This document shows, piece by piece, positions 25,871 to 37,505 of a stretch of DNA of 64,000 bases. Each line of letters begins with the position of its first letter. Within the stretch, counting starts at the first letter, position 1. A program made the translations under genes and the position numbers. The stretch is taken from contig CP002295.1 of assembly GCA_000238975.1 (NCBI GenBank), positions 744,001-808,000 of the forward strand, written 5' to 3'. Source of the stretch: Serratia symbiotica str. 'Cinara cedri' (GTDB lineage: Bacteria; Pseudomonadota; Gammaproteobacteria; Enterobacterales; Enterobacteriaceae). The notes under the pieces were generated by a model. That model saw only the letters and a list, made by a program, of their open reading frames with translations. It was not told the DNA's origin and ran no database searches.

Positions 25871-26352
25871 ATAGGGGGTGTATAATGAGTAATAACTTTA
25901 ATCACTTAATAAGATATATGAGCGCAATACTTTACCAGTCAGCCGTATGAGTTTAGCTTAGATGACTAGCTAAGTGCGTCATAGTGTTACCATTCCTTTG
26001 CTACGTTACTATTAAATACTTACGCGCATTATTGTTTATATAAAACTAATAATATATGTGTTTATATAAAAATTATATCAGTTTTATTGATTCCTCATTT
26101 TTAGAGGGATGTTTGATTTTTTAAAGGTTCTGTTATGACTAGTGTTATCACACAGTAATTACAGTTATCAGTAACGCTAGTGTAAAGAATTATTAATCTT
26201 AATTTTATGTGCCAATAAATTTTAAATAATGCTACGCGAAGATATGGGCGCGAGATTGATTTACTGAACTTAAAATAATTTAACAAATATATAAAGAACA
26301 ATGTAAGAGCTTATATATCTTACCGATAACAGGTGACACAGGACATAATAAA

Positions 26353-27753
26353 ATGATAAATGCCCCTGAAAGAGCCACGCATATTAAGTCTACTTCAAAA
26401 GAACATTTACGTAGAAACTTAACTAATAGGCATATCCAACTGATTTCGATTGGTGGTGCAATTGGTACAGGTCTTTTTATGGGCTCTGGTAAAACCATTA
26501 GTTTGGCTGGACCATCTATAATTATTGTATACATGATCATTGGTTTAATCTTATTTTTTGTGATGCGGGCAATGGGTGAATTGCTTTTATCTAACTTAGA
26601 GTATAAATCATTTAGTGATTTTACTGCAGATTTAATTGGCCCATGGGCTGGTTTTTTTACTGGGTGGACTTATTGGTTTTGTTGGATGGTTACTGGTATT
26701 GCTGATTTGGTCGCAATCACTGCATATACTCAGTTCTGGTTTCCTGAATTATCGCAGTGGATTATCTCATTACTATCAGTATTGTTATTACTTACCTTGA
26801 ATCTGGTGACAGTGAAGGTCTTTGGTGAAACCGAGTTCTGGTTTTCTATGATAAAAATCATTGCTATCATAAGTTTAATTATTACTGGTCTTGTAATGAT
26901 ATTTATACAATTCCAATCTCCATCTGGTACTAGTGCTTCACTTTCGCATTTATGGAATAATGGCGGATGGTTCCCAAAAGGGATTAGTGGTTTTTTTGCT
27001 GGTTTTCAAATTGCAGTATTTGCCTTTGTTGGTATTGAATTAGTGGGTACTACGGCAGCTGAAACTAAAGACCCAGCAAAAGTACTGCCGCGGGCCATTA
27101 ATGTAATACCATTGCGTATTCTGATGTTTTATGTGTTTGCGCTTATAGTCATTATGTCGGTTACACCTTGGAACTCTATTGTTCCAGATAAAAGTCCATT
27201 TGTTGAGTTATTTGTCTTGAGTGGCTTACCGGCGACTACTAGTATTATTAATTTTGTAGTGCTAACGTCAGCTGCTTCTTCTGCTAATAGTGGGGTATTT
27301 TCTACTAGCCGTATACTATTTGGTATGGCTCAGGAAGGAGAGGCGCCAAAATTATTCGTTAGTTTATCCAAGCACTCAGTACCTGTTAATGGCTTGATTT
27401 TTTCTTGTCTTTGTTTATTGTGTGGTTCAGTATTAATGTTTTTGATACCAAATGTGATCAGGGTGTTTACCCTGGTTACTACAGTGTCAGCAATCTTGTT
27501 TATGTTCGTATGGAGCATTATTTTATTTTCGTATTTAGTTTATCGTAAAAATTATCCAATGTTGCATCAGAAATCAATCTATAAAATGCCAGCAGGTAAG
27601 TTAATGTGTTGGGTATGTATAGTTTTTTTTGTTTTTATAATAGTTTTATTGGCTTTACGTGAAGATACCCGTCAGGCTCTGATTATTACACCGCTATGGT
27701 TTATAATGCTTGGTTTTTTCTTTTTATTGCATAGCAAGAAAAATATTGCTTAA
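26353..27753 (+). CDS. cycA: D-serine/D-alanine/glycine:H+ symporter
   Basis: Inner-membrane permease of the amino acid-polyamine-organocation (AAT) family, importing glycine, D-alanine, D-serine and related small amino acids with protons. The 466 residues form about twelve membrane segments. LRRNLTNRHIQLISIGGAIG, GLFMGSGKTISLAGPS, GFQIAVFAFVGIELVGTTAA and SIYKMPAGKLMCWVC are close to identical to E. coli CycA (470 residues). The ATG at 26353 follows AGGA at nine bases. The gene stands alone, and a 13-bp inverted repeat just downstream may end its transcript. Keeping this importer suggests dependence on host-supplied glycine or on D-alanine recycling for the cell wall. Confidence 0.95.
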   Translation: MINAPERATHIKSTSKEHLRRNLTNRHIQLISIGGAIGTGLFMGSGKTISLAGPSIIIVYMIIGLILFFVMRAMGELLLSNLEYKSFSDFTADLIGPWAGFFTGWTYWFCWMVTGIADLVAITAYTQFWFPELSQWIISLLSVLLLLTLNLVTVKVFGETEFWFSMIKIIAIISLIITGLVMIFIQFQSPSGTSASLSHLWNNGGWFPKGISGFFAGFQIAVFAFVGIELVGTTAAETKDPAKVLPRAINVIPLRILMFYVFALIVIMSVTPWNSIVPDKSPFVELFVLSGLPATTSIINFVVLTSAASSANSGVFSTSRILFGMAQEGEAPKLFVSLSKHSVPVNGLIFSCLCLLCGSVLMFLIPNVIRVFTLVTTVSAILFMFVWSIILFSYLVYRKNYPMLHQKSIYKMPAGKLMCWVCIVFFVFIIVLLALREDTRQALIITPLWFIMLGFFFLLHSKKNIA

Positions 27754-27777
27754 TTATGGTAATTATTGCAATATTTA

Positions 27778-27827
27778 ACTAATGTAGTGATACTATCAGT
27801 AAGTTATCCACTATTCACTACATTAGT
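27778..27827 (+). terminator. Probable cycA terminator or 3' hairpin
   Basis: ACTAATGTAGTGA (27778-27790) and TCACTACATTAGT (27815-27827) are perfect 13-base inverted arms around 24 bases. They start 25 bases after the cycA stop, and the downstream sequence becomes T-rich (GGTTTTATTT). The loop is long for a classic terminator. Confidence 0.55.
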
Positions 27828-30800
27828 ATGGTGGTTTTATTTAGTAAAATATTAGTGCTATGAAATGCTATTTAATAAATATTACCTTTAACTATTTAGC
27901 GAAAAGATCTATAGAGAGATAAAGAATTAAGTATATAATAAGCCTATTAAAATTAAGAATCTACGCTTAAAATTATCTTATTATGTGTTTTTTATTTTGA
28001 TTTTATATGGTGATGATTATATATAATAATACTATTACTCATAGTATATTATGTTAGAGTTATTCCTATAATGTTAATTTAAAATACTAATAGTATGGAA
28101 ATTTATTTAGGATGAGTTCCCACTACTAGTAAATTTTACTATGGATATTGATATTACTAGAAAATAATTATCAAAGGTGTAAAGAAATTAGTATTAGTTT
28201 CAATACTTGAAGTATTAGATGAAAATATTGAAAGCTATGTTTATAATCCAGTAGGTCTATTATAATTGATATGTCATTATACCCTTAGATTATCATACAT
28301 AAACATAATATGTTTATATAAACTAGTGCATAGGAATTACAATATCTTATAATAACGCTATTATAGTAGCGGCATTACTTATTAGTAATAGTATCATTGA
28401 TAGAGTTATATTTGATGTTATTCATAATAAATAAATGATAATTATATTTAATACCTATCTTTGATTATTAATATATTAAAGCTTAGTCAAATTAGTTTAA
28501 TTAGAATATATTGCGTCTTAGTTAGTGTATTTATTTAATCTAGCTAATCTAGCGCATTTTTATTTAAAAAAATCATCTTAGTACTATGGATTTATTTATC
28601 TCGTAAAACAATAGTAAATGATAGTAATAATCATTAATTATATTAAATATATAGGAAAAATTTTAAAAAATTGTATTTTTTTGAAAAATACTACAATATT
28701 TTTCTAAATATTATATATTTAGAGTTCTGAGTACTAGACTTTGGATAAATATTAAAGAGTTAAGTTTAGTTAACTATTAAGATTATATATGAGATCTTTA
28801 TTGATATATATTTATAACAAATTATTTAAAATTAATTAAAATATAAGTACTTTTTATATTAAAAGTAATATAGTGATTTTATACATACTTGGTAATAAGT
28901 ATAATTAAATAATAGGATATGAACAATAATGATATTATAGCTTAGTTATCATAGCTCATTTTCATATATTTTACTATATGTAGCTCTAGCATTTAACTAT
29001 GTAAAGCATAATATCTATTTTGGCTAGGTGGTTTCATATATTAGTAATAATGTGCAATAAATCAAGAGAAGCCAAACTTTAGTCTTCTATAATTTTTTTA
29101 TTTAAGGGTTTTTCAGTGTTAATACTTAGTTAATTCTAGTACTTTTACATGGTATTAAATTAAATCTTAATAGATTAGTGGTGATGATAATGCAAAATAT
29201 TATAATATCTAGGTTCAATTTTATAATTATATTAATTAATATTGCATAGTAATGCCTAAGCATATACTATATCTTTCCTAATTTAGTTTTTTATAAGTAA
29301 TATGCTAAATTATTGTTGTTAATATAGTCTTATATTATTATCTAATAAGATTAAACTATTATTATTTTATTATTTAAATAATATATATTTTTATTGGTGA
29401 TATATATTAGCTATATAACCATGAAGCAATGTTTATGTAGTTGCTAAGTGCTACTAATCTAAGAAATAATAATTAGTATATTAGTCTTATTAATTATTTT
29501 TATTAGGTGAAGTAATTTATACTTCAAATATGATTTCATCATTTTTTAATACGAGATTGGATGAAACTAATGTTTAATTGGTACACGAATCAAAATATTA
29601 TGTTGGTGCGTTCTGATAGCATTGATATTACTTGCTTACTGAGATGTAGCAAAGTAATAAGGACCTAATATTAGTCTATTAGTAACTTAGTATACAGAAA
29701 CGTATAACTATGAAATATATATTATCAAACTAAGATATGCTTTATTTAATATAACTCATTAATATACACATATAATTATTAGTCAGTATCATTACTTTTT
29801 ATAAGTAAGTAATGAATTCTAGATCTTAGGATAGGTCAGGGGTGGTTTTGTTAGTTAGTCTTATGTCTTTGTCATTGCTTTGTATTTCGTAATTGTAAGT
29901 TTATGTGGTAGAGTAAAAAATTAAGATAAAATATATTAGATTTAGGAATGTATTATTATAAACTAAAATTTAGTTGATTAATCACTAATGTTATAGATGT
30001 ATCTTAAGATAACAATTTAGTTATGTATAGATATTAAGTAATTAACATAGTTTCTAAATTAAAGAAGATTAAGGCGCTTATTAATAGGTTCTAAGTATAT
30101 TAGGAAATAAAGCGTTTTAGTGCTAAAGAATTCTGTTAAGTTTAATGTTTTATGCAGGAAATGAAAAATGAAAACAGTTTTAGATTTTTATTTAATAATT
30201 ATATTAAATATTAATTTGGTGGTAGATTGTTGATAAGATTAGGGTTTATGCTTAAAAATTTATAAGTAGATTACTTTTTGAGAATGAACAGAAGATAAAT
30301 GTTATTAATATCAAATTAACTTATTATTAATATTATAAGTTTTTTAATTATCTATAGTATTAATTGTATTGATTAGATATATGATAGATAGATTGATATA
30401 TGATCTATAATATTAAATTATAAGATATTTTATACTAAAATACAGTAATTAGTTACTGTTAATTACGTAATTGTAATTCAATAATTGTGATTACTTATAA
30501 CTGCGCATAATTATAACATAAAATACTTTAATATTATTAGTAATCATTTGTGCACTAAAAATATTATGTGATTTTTTAGGTAAAATATTACACAAATAAT
30601 AATAATATCAATAGTCATAACTTGCTATATACCTCTTGGGTGCTTAGTTATATCGTGAAATTAAGTAGGGCAATAATTATAATAAGTTCTTGAAGAAAAT
30701 ATATAACATATATACTTTCACTTCTTTAGATGTTCAGTTATATGCAAGTTTGTTTCAATTATCATAAAAAATACTATCGTATAAAATTATTTGAATTGTA

Positions 30801-31021
30801 AGTTTATTTTTAGCTAATAATTATGAAAATAAACTTAAGATATTTAGAGGTAATACATAATTATATTGGTGCATTAGTTCATATATAATATTATATATAA
30901 TAATTTTCATATATTTTTCAATATATTAAATATAGTGCTTTCAGTATTAAATTATTTACTACTTTATATTTGAAATTATTATTAATAATTAATTTGTGTT
31001 ATAAAATTTCATAAATGGTAT

Positions 31022-31046
31022 AATATGATTAACTAGTAATCATATT
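31022..31046. repeat. 10-bp inverted repeat upstream of qmcA
   Basis: AATATGATTA, five-base loop, TAATCATATT. It is the first of two hairpins spaced ten bases apart. Confidence 0.45.
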
Positions 31047-31055
31047 TTAGTATAT

Positions 31056-31083
31056 AAATCACAATAAGTAATTATTGTGATTT
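31056..31083. repeat. 12-bp inverted repeat upstream of qmcA
   Basis: AAATCACAATAA, loop GTAA, TTATTGTGATTT. The perfect stem with a tetraloop could end a lost transcript. The arms contain TCACA and TGTGA but in the order opposite to a CRP site. Confidence 0.5.
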
Positions 31084-31360
31084 TGGTCTAATTATCTTTA
31101 TAAACTCATGAAATAACTTTATTTTTTAAAATATTTGATACACATTGTTAATGTGTTGGTAAATTACTTAAACAACTTAATTTATATTTTAATTTATTTT
31201 AATAATAGATATTATCTATTAAGATAAGATATTGGTATAAGTTTGTGCATATGTTAGCATATTTTTTATATTTGATTTGATCATCTACTTATAAAGTATT
31301 CGTATTTGTATATATACTAGTGTAGTATTTGTTTACTTTACCTGATAGTTAAGGTGTCCT

Positions 31361-32266
31361 ATGCTAACTTTTATTTTTGTCTTAATTCTAACTACATTGA
31401 TCATAGTTTTAGCGAGTATTAAAATTGTGCCGCAAGGTTTTCAATGGACCGTAGAACGTTTTGGTCGCTACACTAAAACATTAATGCCCGGACTAAATTT
31501 AATATTACCATTTATTGATCGTGTTGGGCGAAAAATAAATATGATGGAGCAGGTGCTGGATATTCCTTCGCAGGAAATTATTTCGCGCGACAATGCTAAT
31601 GTTGCTATTGATGCTGTATGTTTTATTCAAGTCTTTGATCCAGCTCGTGCAGCTTATGAGGTTAGTAACCTAGAGCAGGCTATAGTTAACTTAACTATGA
31701 CTAATTTTCGTACCGTACTTGGCTCTATGGAGCTTGATGAGATATTATCGCAGCGTGATAATATAAACAGTCGCTTGCTTCATATTGTTGATGAAGCAAC
31801 AAACCCTTGGGGAGTTAAAATAACACGCATCGAGATACGCGATGTACGCCCACCGGCCGAACTAATTGCCTCCATGAATGCACAGATGAAAGCTGAGCGT
31901 ACTAAACGCGCTGATATTCTTGAGGCTGAGGGGGTGAGACAGGCAGCTATTTTACGCGCTGAAGGTGATAAACAGTCACAGATCCTTAAGGCTGAGGGAG
32001 AGCGTGAGTCTGCTTTCTTACAGGCTGAGGCCCGTGAACGTGCTGCAGAAGCAGAGGCACAGGCCACTCAGTTAGTATCTAATGCTATTGCTGGGGGTAA
32101 CATTCAGGCTGTGAATTACTTTGTGGCGCAAAAATATACTGATGCGCTACAAAAGATTGGTTCTGCTAATAATAGCAAGGTGATTATGATGCCACTGGAT
32201 GCCAGTAGTCTTCTTGGTTCGATTAGTGGTATCGCTGAACTTTTAAAAGATAACAGAGAAAAATAA
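31361..32266 (+). CDS. qmcA: SPFH/stomatin-family membrane protein QmcA
   Basis: Inner-membrane protein of the SPFH (band 7) family, associated in E. coli with the HflKC-FtsH quality-control network. An N-terminal membrane segment (residues about 2-20, [20 protein letters not shown]) is followed by the SPFH domain ([21 protein letters not shown]) and an Ala/Glu-rich helical region of repeated [15 protein letters not shown] units (about residues 185-235). It has 301 residues against 305 in E. coli. AAGGTG precedes the start. Its E. coli partner ybbJ (NfeD-like), normally just downstream, is not intact here. The repeats give long open frames on the opposite strand that are only shadows. Confidence 0.93.
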   Translation: MLTFIFVLILTTLIIVLASIKIVPQGFQWTVERFGRYTKTLMPGLNLILPFIDRVGRKINMMEQVLDIPSQEIISRDNANVAIDAVCFIQVFDPARAAYEVSNLEQAIVNLTMTNFRTVLGSMELDEILSQRDNINSRLLHIVDEATNPWGVKITRIEIRDVRPPAELIASMNAQMKAERTKRADILEAEGVRQAAILRAEGDKQSQILKAEGERESAFLQAEARERAAEAEAQATQLVSNAIAGGNIQAVNYFVAQKYTDALQKIGSANNSKVIMMPLDASSLLGSISGIAELLKDNREK

Positions 32267-33834
32267 TTACTTATAATGTACTTGCTATTTACAATAATAT
32301 TCATAGTTAATGGTGATATTTTATGTAAAGATATATATAGATATGTTGATAGTAGCTTTTACTTATTGTTATTAGTTTGTGGATGTTAATAATAATGGTT
32401 GAAGCTATATTCCATGATACTGATCATCGCTATGATATTTATATAGTAGTTAATACTATATGGGATGTGCTTAAATATGTATTTAACTATACAAAAATCA
32501 TTAATTTTATAAGAGTTATTATTAAGTTAACTGTTATAAGTTATTCATTTAAGTAATGAATAACAATGTGTAATAGTGTATTAATGCCAGTGAGAGCAAA
32601 TATTCATGAGGGATATTAATTATGTATAAGCTTATATTGACATCGAGAGAACAATATCATAGGTCGCTATGTTCATAATTTTGTCTGTAGGTATTAAAGA
32701 AAAAAATTATTTTTTTATTAAAAATAGATGTATTTTTATCTAATAGTTATTTCATGTATTAATGTGATCAGAAAAATCCATAGATCAGTATATTTTAAAA
32801 TGTATATGGTTATTTATTGATAATATAAAATACTCCCCCTAGTTATTTTTATATTCTTATAAAATATTTTATATAGAATAGTATATTAAGTAAGTAATAA
32901 TTATTGTGCTCATAGAATAAGATTCTACTAAACAGTATAAAGCATATAAAACGTATTTTCATAAATATATATTATTACTTTATATTAGTAATAAGATAAG
33001 CCATGTAGTATGTTTGATATCACAAAATTAAAGATAACTAATACTGGTTAATTAGTAGCTAAAATATTTATAAAATATATTATTATATATGATTCTAATG
33101 TGTTAAGATATAAAATAAATATTTTTATATTATTAGTATGTTATTGGTAACTAATGTGTTACATTTATAACAATTGTATTATTATACATATATTTTAGTT
33201 ATTTTATGGTAAAATTTATATATTATCAGTATATAATTAACTTTGCTATACTTATTTGCTATATTCATAGCATCTTAATTTCAGTAAGATTACTATATGT
33301 GATAACATATAAGTGTTGTTATCAGTATAATTACATTATACATTATCGATTAAGTTTTTAAGATTTTATTTATATATACTTACTGTATATATAAATAATA
33401 ATTGCGTAATTAATGATTATTATTATAAGTAATTAACTTATGTTACTATGATTCTATTTTAGCAGTGCATTATACAGCAAGATTTTTATATAAAGATATC
33501 AAATATAGTTTAAATTATATATTTTGCAATCAAAGCTTCATATATATAAAAAATAATAGTGGAAAAATATGCATTTTATAAATAGATAAAATTACTAGGG
33601 AAATTATTATTTATTGGTAATGATCTAAGGTTGTTCATACATATCTAGTAATACTTAATTATATTAAAATATTTTTAACAAATAAAATGGCATACTTATA
33701 ATAAAAGGTAATCTTCTAGAAATTAATTACTAGTATATAGTACCATACTAAATATAATAATTACTCATATTAGATGATTATCTAGTGTTAATTAGGAATA
33801 TAATGTGTGGTTAATACTTGATGATAAATAATAG

Positions 33835-33879
33835 CTTACTTTATGTCATTATAAAATAATTTGCAGTACATAAAGTAAG
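33835..33879. repeat. 12-bp inverted repeat
   Basis: CTTACTTTATGT (33835-33846) and ACATAAAGTAAG (33868-33879) around a 21-base loop. No nearby gene. Confidence 0.4.
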
Positions 33880-34894
33880 ATACTTATAACAATTTAGTGA
33901 GTCTACCTAAATAGTTATTATTATAATATACATTTATTACATGAGATAATAATAAATATTGGTTTTAGATAAAAATATACCTGTGCTATTTTATATTTTG
34001 TAGGTTTTTAGTAGGTATTATTAGTTACGTTATTTCTTAAGATGAACGAGTATAGTTATATCTAATTTTATATTTTTAAAATTAATATTTATTTTTAAAT
34101 GTATTTATTTTAATATAATTTTAGTGGGTTTGCTAGGTACATAAGATATAACTTAGGAGGTTGATGTAGTGAATATAGCATAGATCGCTACAATCTATGA
34201 TTGTTATGCTATTATTAGTTATTTTATATTATTAGCTGTATTGAGATAATAATGGCTTGAGCTATTAATTATAGTATTCATTTTTCAGGAGTAACTATTA
34301 TCGTAATAATAAAGATTGAGTTCTTAGAGTTATTAGCACTGTCCATTTCTCGCCTTAAGTATATATCTAGAATTATATTTTAGTGCTGCATATCCATTCT
34401 TTTATTTTTTATAATAGTGTAAAATATTATATGTACGAAGGATATAGTTTGTTTTAATTAATATTTCATTAACAATGCTAGTGCTCATTAATTGAGAAAA
34501 GAAAAATTAATTTTTGCTTTCATAACTAGAGCTTATTAATCAATAATTATAGATATATATCAAATAAATATCATTTACTAAAAATTAGAAAAATCATTTG
34601 ATTGTTGTATTAGCTTAGGTATATGTTATACGAAGCCAGTTTTTTTATTATCTCATGGCGTATTGATAAGCTAAGTAAAGTTAATAAGCATGTTTATTTT
34701 TTTAAAAAGTAATTTCGTCCTATATAGGTAATTAATTTTTAAAATTAAATTTGTTTGCTAAATATTAATTATGCCATTAAATGAACTTAATATATTTATT
34801 ATTAGCATCAAGTTTACAATGCTTCATAAATTTTTTTGAATCGTACAAGTAAGAGTAATTTAAAGTTCTATAATTGTAAGTATTGATACTTGAT

Positions 34895-34934
34895 AACCAA
34901 ATCAATAACTAATGAATTAGTTATTGATTTGGTT
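34895..34934. terminator. 18-bp perfect hairpin 3' of hemH
   Basis: The arms 34895-34912 (starting AACCAAATC) and 34917-34934 pair perfectly around a four-base loop. It is the longest perfect stem I found in the window. No T tract follows on either strand. Its position suggests a 3' end or mRNA-protecting structure for hemH. Confidence 0.5.
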
Positions 34935-35038
34935 CAGTGAGGGATAAACGCCCAAATCTTAAGTAAAATGCGTAAATATATGAGGCCCAAAGTCTTTATT
35001 TTAAAACGACTGATAAAATACATATAATAGCATAGTAT

Positions 35039-36001
35039 TTAAATATATTTCATTACCAGTTGCCTCATCATATCAATATGTGCAGGTTCATCATTTAGAG
35101 CGGAAATATATTTAAATTTTTGGCCACCAGCTTTCAAAAATATTTTACTGTTTTGTTCTTTGATTTCCTCTAATGTCTCTAAACAATCTACTGAGAAACC
35201 AGGACAGATTAATTGCACATGATTTACGCCTTGTATTGGTAGATTTTTTAGAGTTTCATTAGTAAAAGGCATCAGCCATGGTTCATAACCAAAACGTGAT
35301 TGATAGGTCATTATTACTTGTTCCGTAGGTAATGATAGCGCTGCAGTTAGAGCGTGCTTCGTATCCTTACAGCGCTGTGGATAATCATCCCCCAATCTTG
35401 CACAGCGTTTACTGATACCGTGGAAAGAAAGTATTAACCGATCTGGAAATCCATATTTAGCGAATGAATGCTCGACTTTCTGCTGTAATGCAAAGATGTA
35501 GGCTGGATGTGTAGCGTAATCACGAATAAACTTTATTGAAGGTAAGCGGCGATAATTTTTTAGCACTCGTGCAATTTCGTCCCATACTGCTGCACTAGTT
35601 GAGCTAGAGTATTGTGGATACAATGGAAGTATAACTAAGTTTGTAATATTTTTAGTTAGTAGATTATTAAGTGCTGTCGCTAGGCTGGGTGTACCATAAT
35701 TCATACCTAACTCAACTACAATATCTGGTATACGTATTGCTAATGCCTTCTGTTGGCGGTAGCTATGTACTAATAATGGTGAACCATCTTCCATCCATAT
35801 TGATTTATATAATTTAGCTATACGAGGAGCTCTCCATGGTAAAATTACGCTATTAAGGATCAGCCACCAAAGCAATGGTGAGGTATCAACTACACGTCTA
35901 TCACTAAGAAATGCTTTGAGGTAACGTTTTACTGCTGATGAGGTTGGTGTATCTGGTGTTCCTAGGTTAACCAGTAAAACACCTTGTTTTTCTTGCTGCA
36001 T
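35039..36001 (-). CDS. hemH: Ferrochelatase
   Basis: Inserts Fe2+ into protoporphyrin IX, the last step of protohaem synthesis, at the cytoplasmic face of the membrane. It has 320 residues, as in E. coli. The N-terminal [14 protein letters not shown], the catalytic-histidine motif LSFHGI near residue 194, DDYPQRC and [15 protein letters not shown] are all present. AAGGAAC precedes the start. It lies downstream of adk on the same strand, as in other enterobacteria, but with a wider gap of about 360 bases. Retention implies that precursors are made or imported. Confidence 0.96.
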   Translation of the reverse strand: MQQEKQGVLLVNLGTPDTPTSSAVKRYLKAFLSDRRVVDTSPLLWWLILNSVILPWRAPRIAKLYKSIWMEDGSPLLVHSYRQQKALAIRIPDIVVELGMNYGTPSLATALNNLLTKNITNLVILPLYPQYSSSTSAAVWDEIARVLKNYRRLPSIKFIRDYATHPAYIFALQQKVEHSFAKYGFPDRLILSFHGISKRCARLGDDYPQRCKDTKHALTAALSLPTEQVIMTYQSRFGYEPWLMPFTNETLKNLPIQGVNHVQLICPGFSVDCLETLEEIKEQNSKIFLKAGGQKFKYISALNDEPAHIDMMRQLVMKYI

Positions 36002-36362
36002 TATATACCGTTCCTTTTAGTTCTGTATTAAGTATTAATAGAGTAATAGTTATTTTCTTATATACTCAAAGAATTCTTAACTAAAAAGATAAAAGTATTA
36101 GATGTAATTAGCGATCAGAAATGACATAAATACTACAAAATATTATACCTAGAGCTATATCAATATATCTTACGTTAAGTGTCTATTCATCAATACATGA
36201 TACTGATCATCTAATAATAGTTCAGATATTTTAAAGTTAGGAATATTATAGAGGTACCTAAATACATGATATTTAGGTTAATTTTTTGATAAATGAGTAT
36301 AGATATGCACTATAGTAGATACATATCTTAGTGTTATTTATATTAATAGTAATAAATATCAG
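36002..36362. other. Spacer between adk and hemH
   Basis: No gene. It contains the hairpin at 36256-36278 and presumably the hemH promoter. Confidence 0.5.
36256..36278. terminator. Hairpin with T tract between adk and hemH
   Basis: ACCTAAATA (36256-36264), five-base loop, TATTTAGGT (36270-36278), then TAATTTTTT on the plus strand. On the minus strand, where adk is read, the A tract precedes the stem instead. It lies 85 bases past the adk stop. It may act on adk or on antisense transcription. Confidence 0.45.
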
Positions 36363-37007
36363 TCAGTTAAGAATTTTTGTTAAGTTAGCACTAACTTCAT
36401 CTACATTTAGAGTGCCATCTATTTTATGATACTGAATATTTCCTGCCGCGGCTTCCTTGCTATAAAAGGAAATTAATGGTGCAGTTATTTGGTGATACTC
36501 AATTAATCGTTTGCGTATAGTTTGTTCTTGATCATCATTACGTATACTTAATTTTTCACCAGTTATATCATCTTTATCTGCTATCCGTGGCGGATTGAAT
36601 GTTACGTGATACACTCGTCCAGATGGTATATGTATACGGCGACCAGTTATACGATCTATAAGTAATTCATTTGGTACATTGAACTCTAATACATAATCTA
36701 TAGTAATACCAGCTTCTTTTATTGCATTAGCTTGTGGAATAGTACGTGGAAAACCGTCAAGCAGGAAACCAATGCGGTAATTTTCTTGAGTTATACGCTG
36801 CTTCACAAGATTAATGACTAATTTATCGGTCACTAGTTTACCAGCATCCATGATTTCTTTCACGTGCTTACCTAGTTTACTATCTGTTTTCATCGTGTCG
36901 CGCAATATATCGCCAGTTGCAATATATGGAATATTATATTTTTTCATAATAAATTGCGCTTGAGTGCCTTTACCGGCACCTGGAGCTCCTAGTAAGATAA
37001 TACGCAT
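36363..37007 (-). CDS. adk: Adenylate kinase
   Basis: Catalyses ATP + AMP to 2 ADP in the cytosol and is essential for nucleotide balance. It has 214 residues, the family standard. The P-loop [10 protein letters not shown] (residues 7-16), the AMP-binding segment [18 protein letters not shown], and the LID region starting [13 protein letters not shown] are intact. The LID is the Gram-negative type without zinc-binding cysteines. AAGGAGA stands eight bases before the start. It is flanked by htpG and hemH in ancestral order on the minus strand. Confidence 0.98.
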   Translation of the reverse strand: MRIILLGAPGAGKGTQAQFIMKKYNIPYIATGDILRDTMKTDSKLGKHVKEIMDAGKLVTDKLVINLVKQRITQENYRIGFLLDGFPRTIPQANAIKEAGITIDYVLEFNVPNELLIDRITGRRIHIPSGRVYHVTFNPPRIADKDDITGEKLSIRNDDQEQTIRKRLIEYHQITAPLISFYSKEAAAGNIQYHKIDGTLNVDEVSANLTKILN

Positions 37008-37505
37008 TGCGCAAATCTCCTTGTCATAATTAAATGAATTTTAATAAAAGACCCTGTTTATAGGAACTATTTATTTGAGTTATGTGTTTTATTTAAAGCT
37101 GTATTATTGTACATATCTTTTCCATTTTTTAGTAATCTACTTTTAATTTAATAAATTATGATATTTTTACTAGTGTATTAACTTTTAGGTATTTAGCTGT
37201 CTATCTAAAAATAATAATTAGTTATGTCTTTATTATCTTTTAAAATAGATGCGTAGAGAGTATACTTGAGATTACAGCATTTACTTTACTAGGCAGTAAT
37301 TTGAAATTTTTTAAAATTTGCAGTTTGATAAGAATAGTAAAATAATGTAGTATTATTGCACTAATAATTAGTATATGAGTATTACTCAAAGAAAATTCAT
37401 GTTAAACATGAAATAGTAAAGCAAGTCTATAAAAGATGGTGTAATTTAGTAAAAATTAATTATTGCTCCCAATTTCTTTCTTGGGAGCACTTATAGTAGT
37501 ATGTA
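37008..37505. other. Spacer between htpG and adk
   Basis: No gene. It holds the strong htpG terminator (37464-37489) and presumably the adk promoter. Confidence 0.55.
37464..37489 (-). terminator. Rho-independent terminator of htpG
   Basis: Read on the minus strand: TGCTCCCAA, eight-base loop, TTGGGAGCA, then an A/T stretch with TTTTT. It begins 17 bases after the htpG stop. The nine-bp GC-containing stem is clear. Confidence 0.8.

Larger units (their letters stand above)
21421..26352. other. Five-kilobase desert between the cold-shock gene and cycA
   Basis: A/T-rich and without intact genes; the open frames at 22603-22818 and 26101-26540 are not credible. It contains a 16-bp palindrome (22954-22969), a 9-bp hairpin (23469-23489) and a GC-richer segment around 25480-25870. 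On the minus strand that segment stays open for about 75 codons with one stop, and may be an unidentified gene fossil. Confidence 0.5.
27828..31360. other. Non-coding stretch between cycA and qmcA
   Basis: A/T-rich with no recognisable gene. Two perfect palindromic hairpins sit about 300 bases upstream of qmcA (31022-31046 and 31056-31083). Confidence 0.55.
32267..35038. other. Non-coding stretch between qmcA and hemH
   Basis: A/T-rich, no intact gene. The immediate 3' flank of qmcA shows no convincing ybbJ remnant. There is a 12-bp inverted repeat at 33835-33879 and a long perfect hairpin at 34895-34934, about 105 bases past the hemH stop. Confidence 0.55.

Noticed and set aside
26101-26540. 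Two minus-strand frames before and overlapping the start of cycA
   Set aside because: One is antisense to cycA and the other is low-complexity. cycA clearly explains the region.
31780-32067. Ala/Ser-rich minus-strand frame opposite qmcA
   Set aside because: Mirror image of the Ala/Glu repeat region of qmcA.
32267-32420. A ybbJ remnant downstream of qmcA
   Set aside because: Only a short YLL-type match in one frame; not better than chance.
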